From Caldicellulosiruptor hydrothermalis 108 (GTDB lineage: Bacteria; Bacillota; Thermoanaerobacteria; Caldicellulosiruptorales; Caldicellulosiruptoraceae): 64,000 bases of DNA. A program made the translations under genes and the position numbers. The DNA is taken from the NCBI RefSeq assembly GCF_000166355.1, contig NC_014652.1, positions 774,001 through 838,000 of the forward strand. Direction: 5' to 3'. The notes below the pieces were generated by a model, which was not told the DNA's origin, searched no databases, and was given only the letters and a program-made list of their open reading frames with translations. This document shows positions 60,576 through 64,000 of this stretch, one piece after another. The first letter of the stretch is position 1, and every line of letters begins with the position of its first letter.

Positions 60576-61139
60576 TCTGGGATAAAATTTTGTACAAGCC
60601 AAAGATGTGTTCCTTGCCGTCTATCATTTTCTGCAGCTTCAGAAATAGTCAGAACCTTGATACTTCCATATTGTTCGTTCTCGATAAAACTTGTTTCATT
60701 TGTCAAATTCAACAAAATATGCTTAGCTTGCTTGATATCGCCAGTTTGTAACGTGTTCAAAAGTAATTTACTTTTCTTTATTGTTTCCCTTAAGATTGAT
60801 TTTTGTTTTACAAGTTTTGTGTAATACATTACATTAGCTGTTGTGGGTACATTAAGCATGATATTAGTTAAATACTCCTGTCCACCAACAATTTCTAAAA
60901 AATTTCTCTTTTTTAGTTCTTCTGTAACTGTGATAATATCCCACAGGATTTTTGCTTTTGTAAAGGCTTATAATTGTTTCAAAAATTATACCAAGATTAG
61001 CATTATAAAAATCTTCTTTGCTTAAAACTTTTTCAACTTCCTGTATCACATCTTGGTTAATTATCATCGAACCGACAACTGCTTCTTCTGCTTCTAAGGA
61101 ATACAAGTTTGAATTTGGCATATTAAATATTTCTTCCAT
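60557..61139 (-). pseudogene. Frameshifted dnaB-like helicase N-terminal fragment
   Basis: Reading - strand, the first piece begins NLYSLEAEEAVVGSMIINQDVIQEVEKVLSKEDFYNANLGIIFETIISLYKSKNPV, the DnaB N-terminal domain. At about 60947 an extra G shifts the frame. Dropping it restores DIITVTEELKKRNFLEIVGGQEYLTNIMLNVPTTANVMYYTKLV, which continues in the second piece. The protein then ends after about 190 residues with no helicase domain. It is a decayed gene from another mobile element or from a truncated phage. Confidence 0.75.
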
Positions 61140-61258
61140 TTTAAATCACTCCTTAGTATAGCAACCAACAAACAGCTACTATCAAGCCATTCTGCCGATG
61201 ACCGCACAGAATAGCGATTAGAGAGAAGAAAGGGGATAGCCAACATGGTAAGTACCTG

Positions 61259-61477
61259 TTATTTATTTTGGCAAGCTTGTTCATTGACCCAGCGGATAAA
61301 AGCCTCTTTGGGTATAAGGATTCATCGCTGCCCAGCTAAGATTTTGGGAAAGTCTTTGCGGTGTACCAAAGTGAGCATAACATTATAGGAAATTCCCAGT
61401 ATTTGAGCAGCTTCTTTAATGCTTATGGTGAGTTTCTCAATCTTTTCTTTTTGTGGTTGGGGATTGTAGATTTCCAT
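61259..61477 (-). pseudogene. Excisionase-like gene with internal stop
   Basis: Frame - strand 61477 to 61259: MEIYNPQPQKEKIEKLT, ISIKEAAQILGISYNVMLTLVHRKDFPKILAGQR, then TGA (61322-61324), then ILIPKEAFIRWVNEQACQNK. A helix-turn-helix excisionase pattern is intact on both sides, so the TGA is a recent nonsense change. GGAGGCA lies upstream. Divergent from the XRE gene, with shared operators. Confidence 0.7.
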
Positions 61478-61493
61478 CAGAATTGCCTCCTTT

Positions 61494-61624
61494 ATGTTTC
61501 AATAATAATCAAAATAATGTTTCATTCTTCATCAATATTAATTATAATGTTTCATATAATTTTTGTCAATAAAAATGTTTCATTTTTATTTGTTCAATGT
61601 TATAATGTATTAAAAAGAAACATT
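61494..61624. promoter_or_regulatory. Operator array of the XRE repressor
   Basis: AATGTTTCAT occurs exactly at 61516-61525, 61546-61555 and 61574-61583 (spaced 30 and 28 bases), as ATGTTTCAA at 61494-61502, and inverted as GAAACATT at 61617-61624. One copy overlaps a candidate -35 (61578-61583), with TATAAT at 61601-61606. Confidence 0.7.
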
Positions 61625-61642
61625 ATGGAGGTGATTAACTTG

Positions 61643-62446
61643 ATGGAAGAAAATATTTTTGCTGTGCGTTTAAAAGAGTTGCGTGAAGAAGCAAATTTAA
61701 CTCAAAACGAATTAGCAGAAAAGCTTGGTATAGGAAGAGCTACTTTAAGTAATTATGAACTTGGCGTGAGAAAGCCAGATATTGATACTTTGCAAAAAAT
61801 AGCTATGTATTTTGATGTTTCAAGCGATTATCTTCTTGGAATTTCCTCAATAAAGAAAAGAGATTTTTTAAATTCATTGGGAAAAATTACAAAAGAGGAA
61901 AACATTAAAGAACTGAAAGACTTTTTTAAGAATAAGGAAAACGTAAAAGCTTATTTTGAATATATAGTTTCATTGTTTGAACCTTTATTAAAAGTAATTT
62001 CTATTTATGAAGACGAAAAAATTTTAGTTGATAAATATGATGAAATAAAGAAAAACTTTTTAGAGCTTTTTATGCCAATTTTGGATATGTTAGAGGCTTT
62101 ATTAATAATTTCTTATAAAAAGAGTTATCCTTTTATACTAAACACAAATGTATTTGATGATGCGCTTTCGTTTTTAAAAGATAAAAAATCAAAATTTTTC
62201 ATTTTTGATATACCAACATTGATTAACGAAACACACGAAATAGTAAAGATGTTTGTAGAACAGTTGAGTGGTAAGTCAAAAGCAATTTCAGATAATAGTT
62301 ATGCACTATACAATTTTTTCTATGAAAATATTACAGATTTACAAGAAAAACTACTAATGACTGTAGGAGTACTTTGGCAAATTTCCCAAAATGAAGATTT
62401 AAAATCTATTAAAGAGGGTGAATCTGATGGAAGCCAGAATACCTAA
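61643..62446 (+). CDS. XRE-family repressor of a relic mobile element
   Basis: 267 aa. The helix-turn-helix is AVRLKELREEANLTQNELAEKLGIGRATLSNYELGVRKPDIDTLQKIAMYFDVSSDYLLG. A long helical C-terminal region has no family that I recognise. ATG 61643 follows TGGAGGTGAT; the open frame begins far upstream but without a site. It probably binds the operator array in front of it. The next gene starts in its stop region. Confidence 0.85.
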   Translation: MEENIFAVRLKELREEANLTQNELAEKLGIGRATLSNYELGVRKPDIDTLQKIAMYFDVSSDYLLGISSIKKRDFLNSLGKITKEENIKELKDFFKNKENVKAYFEYIVSLFEPLLKVISIYEDEKILVDKYDEIKKNFLELFMPILDMLEALLIISYKKSYPFILNTNVFDDALSFLKDKKSKFFIFDIPTLINETHEIVKMFVEQLSGKSKAISDNSYALYNFFYENITDLQEKLLMTVGVLWQISQNEDLKSIKEGESDGSQNT

Positions 62447-62729
62447 AATATACACCTATGCAGACTATCTTCAGCTACCGCAAGACGTAACGGTAGAGCT
62501 CATTGATGGCATTATTTATGATATGAGCCCTGCACCATCAAGAATACATCAAGAGATAATATTTGAATTAACATTAGTTATTGGAAACTATATTAAGCAA
62601 AACAATAAACCATGTAAAATATACACGGCTCCTTTTGATGTTATCTTAGTAGCCTTTTGCAAAAACGCTCAAGATGAGCGTTATCAAGCTTTACATAGAA
62701 TCAAAAAAGACTGGTCACCCTCCTCATAA
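62427..62729 (+). pseudogene. Uma2-family nuclease fragment truncated by an IS element
   Basis: The N-terminal part (KIYTYADYLQLPQDVTVELIDGIIYDMSPAPSRIHQEIIFELTLVIGNYIKQNNKPCKIYTAPFDVIL) is typical of Uma2 PD-(D/E)XK proteins. After about 62650 the sequence is unrelated (AFCKNAQDERYQALHRIKKDWSPSS) and the catalytic core is missing. The IS element that starts here is the likely cause. Confidence 0.7.
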
Positions 62730-62779
62730 TTGTAGTAAAATATGATTATATAAAACAAATTTTCTACTATGAGGAGGGT
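62717..62779 (+). promoter_or_regulatory. Inverted repeat sequestering the transposase ribosome binding site
   Basis: ACCCTCCTCATA (62717-62728) is complementary to TATGAGGAGGGT (62768-62779), and GTAG/CTAC extends it inward. The right arm contains GAGGAGGGT, the ribosome binding site of the transposase at 62786. A transcript entering from outside would hide it. Confidence 0.7.
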
Positions 62780-62785
62780 TCCAAA

Positions 62786-64000
62786 ATGTTCAACACCAAA
62801 CCTAAACAACTTTCTTTCATAGACCTATTCTCCCACCTAAAGGCTTTGGCTCTCTACAAGCCTGAAAGCCTCTTGGGCTTGTTCAATAAATTCATTGACT
62901 TGTCACATTATATACCTTCTTCTTTCTACAATGCCTACTACAAATATTTCGGTAAGCATAGATACTTCTCTTTAGAATCTATGCTTTGTTGCTTCCTCGT
63001 CCAAAAATTGCTCAAACTCAATACTTTAACTCAGCTTCGTGCTGTCTTACTCAACTCATTCGAACTTCGCTCATTTTGTAATCTTCATGGCAATGTCCCT
63101 TCTATCTCTACTCTCTCTCGCTTTAGAAAAATATTTGCAAGTGAAATCCATAAACTTTTTCAAAATATCTCTATCCATGCACATAATATTTCCATCCAAC
63201 AATGCCCTCAAGATTCTTCAATCTTAATCTTCGACACAACAGGTATTGTCCCAAAGGTTCGTGAAAACAATCCTAAATTCATTCATCTACTGCTGAAAAA
63301 TACCTCAAAAGCTAACCCTGAACTTCCCTCTGAAAAAGTCTACTCTCTCGTTTATTCTTCTTTGCCTAAAACTGCTAACGCTAATTCTAACATCCGTCTT
63401 ATGTTTGTAAATGGCCATTTCTGCTGGGCTTTAAAATTTGCAGTCATTACCAACGCTCTCGGTATCCCTTTAGCTTTAGTACCTCTGTTTAACTATGATT
63501 CCCCTTCCTCTGACCCACAAGAAGCAAAAGCTATCTCCGACTCTAAAGGTTTAATTCCTTCGCTCGAAACTTTATTCTCTTATATCCCCAAAAATTTCTC
63601 CACTTTCATCGCCGACAGTGCTTTGGATTCCCACAACATATACTCCACTTTAAAAAATACCTTTAACTTCTCCAAAATCGTTATTCCACTAAATACAAGA
63701 GCTTCTAAAAATACTACACCTACATCAGACCCCAATATCGTTATTTCTGAAGATGGTATCCCTATCTGCAAAAAGTTCAACAAACCTTTTAAACCCGAAG
63801 GCAAATGTCAGGGTAAAAATCGCTCTTTGCGCCTTAAATGGACTTGCCCTATGTCACAATACAAAGATGGCAAACGCATCTGCTCTTGCCCTCAGCCTTG
63901 TACTACCTCTAAATCGGGTAGAATGTTCTATACATACCCAGATAACTTTCGCTCTTTCCCAGGTATCAACAGAAATTCACAAGAGTTTTTTGACCTCTAC
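62786..64000 (+). mobile_element. IS transposase (DDE type), 3' cut off by the window
   Basis: An open frame of 405 codons runs to the window end, MFNTKPKQLSFIDLFSHLKAL at its start. DDE-type features: SSILIFDTTGIVPKV (first Asp) and FIADSALDSHNIYSTL (second Asp). A Cys-rich insert near residues 345-375 (KWTCPMSQYKDGKRICSCPQPC) is typical of one IS4/ISNCY-like transposase group. The right end and the third acidic residue are outside the window. Codon use is C-rich, unlike its neighbours. Confidence 0.85.

Noticed and set aside
61322..61324. Selenocysteine or other read-through at the excisionase TGA
   Set aside because: No selenocysteine hairpin is seen and the family has Arg or Lys here; nonsense mutation in a decaying element is simpler.
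61361..61642. N-terminal extension of the XRE gene
   Set aside because: It would cross the operator array and the opposing excisionase gene; the ATG at 61643 has a good ribosome binding site.

Overview
The window looks like a low-GC Gram-positive (Firmicutes/Clostridia) chromosome. A thermophilic, plant-sugar-degrading Caldicellulosiruptor-like host would fit the SigH/YacP/RlmB block, the Lpl-type sugar transporter, the GH4 enzyme and the AT-rich codon use. The genus is an inference; no marker here proves it.

Left flank (1-19,400, all + strand): thyX (5' end cut off), rlmB, yacP and sigH are tightly packed. They are followed by a phosphoglucomutase-type gene, ddl, murI, a DUF1934 gene and argS. 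Next come a PaaK/CapK-like adenylate-forming enzyme and an FMN glutamate-synthase-like protein. A carbohydrate locus follows: a membrane-bound AraC-type regulator, a solute-binding protein, two permeases and a second solute-binding protein.

Prophage (19,402-58,897, about 39.5 kb): a 46-bp direct repeat bounds it. The right copy is the 3' part of an intact tRNA-Trp gene on the - strand. The left copy is an orphan fragment beside a tyrosine integrase. The order is: integrase; a structured-RNA locus; a lysogeny/cargo block on the - strand (radical-SAM protein, TcmP three-Cys-motif partner, HIRAN protein, ImmA-like peptidase, XRE repressor); a second, nested repressor pair; many small early genes; a replication block (Gp157, an SSB-like protein, a tRNA-His-like gene, a DUF559 nuclease, a DnaD-type initiator with internal repeats, a G39P-like helicase loader, MazG-like, RusA); an ArpU-like late regulator; terminase, portal and a MuF head protein with a zincin C-terminus; protease/scaffold, capsid and connectors; then a PBSX/Xkd-type contractile tail, interrupted after the tape measure by a three-gene cargo cassette; then amidase, XhlA and holin. 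A textbook -1 frameshift site lies at the tail-chaperone gene. The structural and lysis genes all look intact, so this is probably a complete temperate myophage.

Right flank (58,900-64,000): a GH4 glycosidase, LplD-like and therefore probably part of the same sugar locus as the transporter to the left before phage integration; the worn remains of another mobile element (frameshifted dnaB-like gene, excisionase with an internal stop, XRE repressor with an operator array); a truncated Uma2-family gene; and the start of an IS transposase whose ribosome binding site lies inside a long inverted repeat.

The most interesting leads are the TcmP/radical-SAM pair with its own promoter, the RNA beside the integrase, the MuF-zincin/small-gene pair, the odd phage tRNA-His, the cargo cassette inside the tail module, and the two stacked immunity switches.
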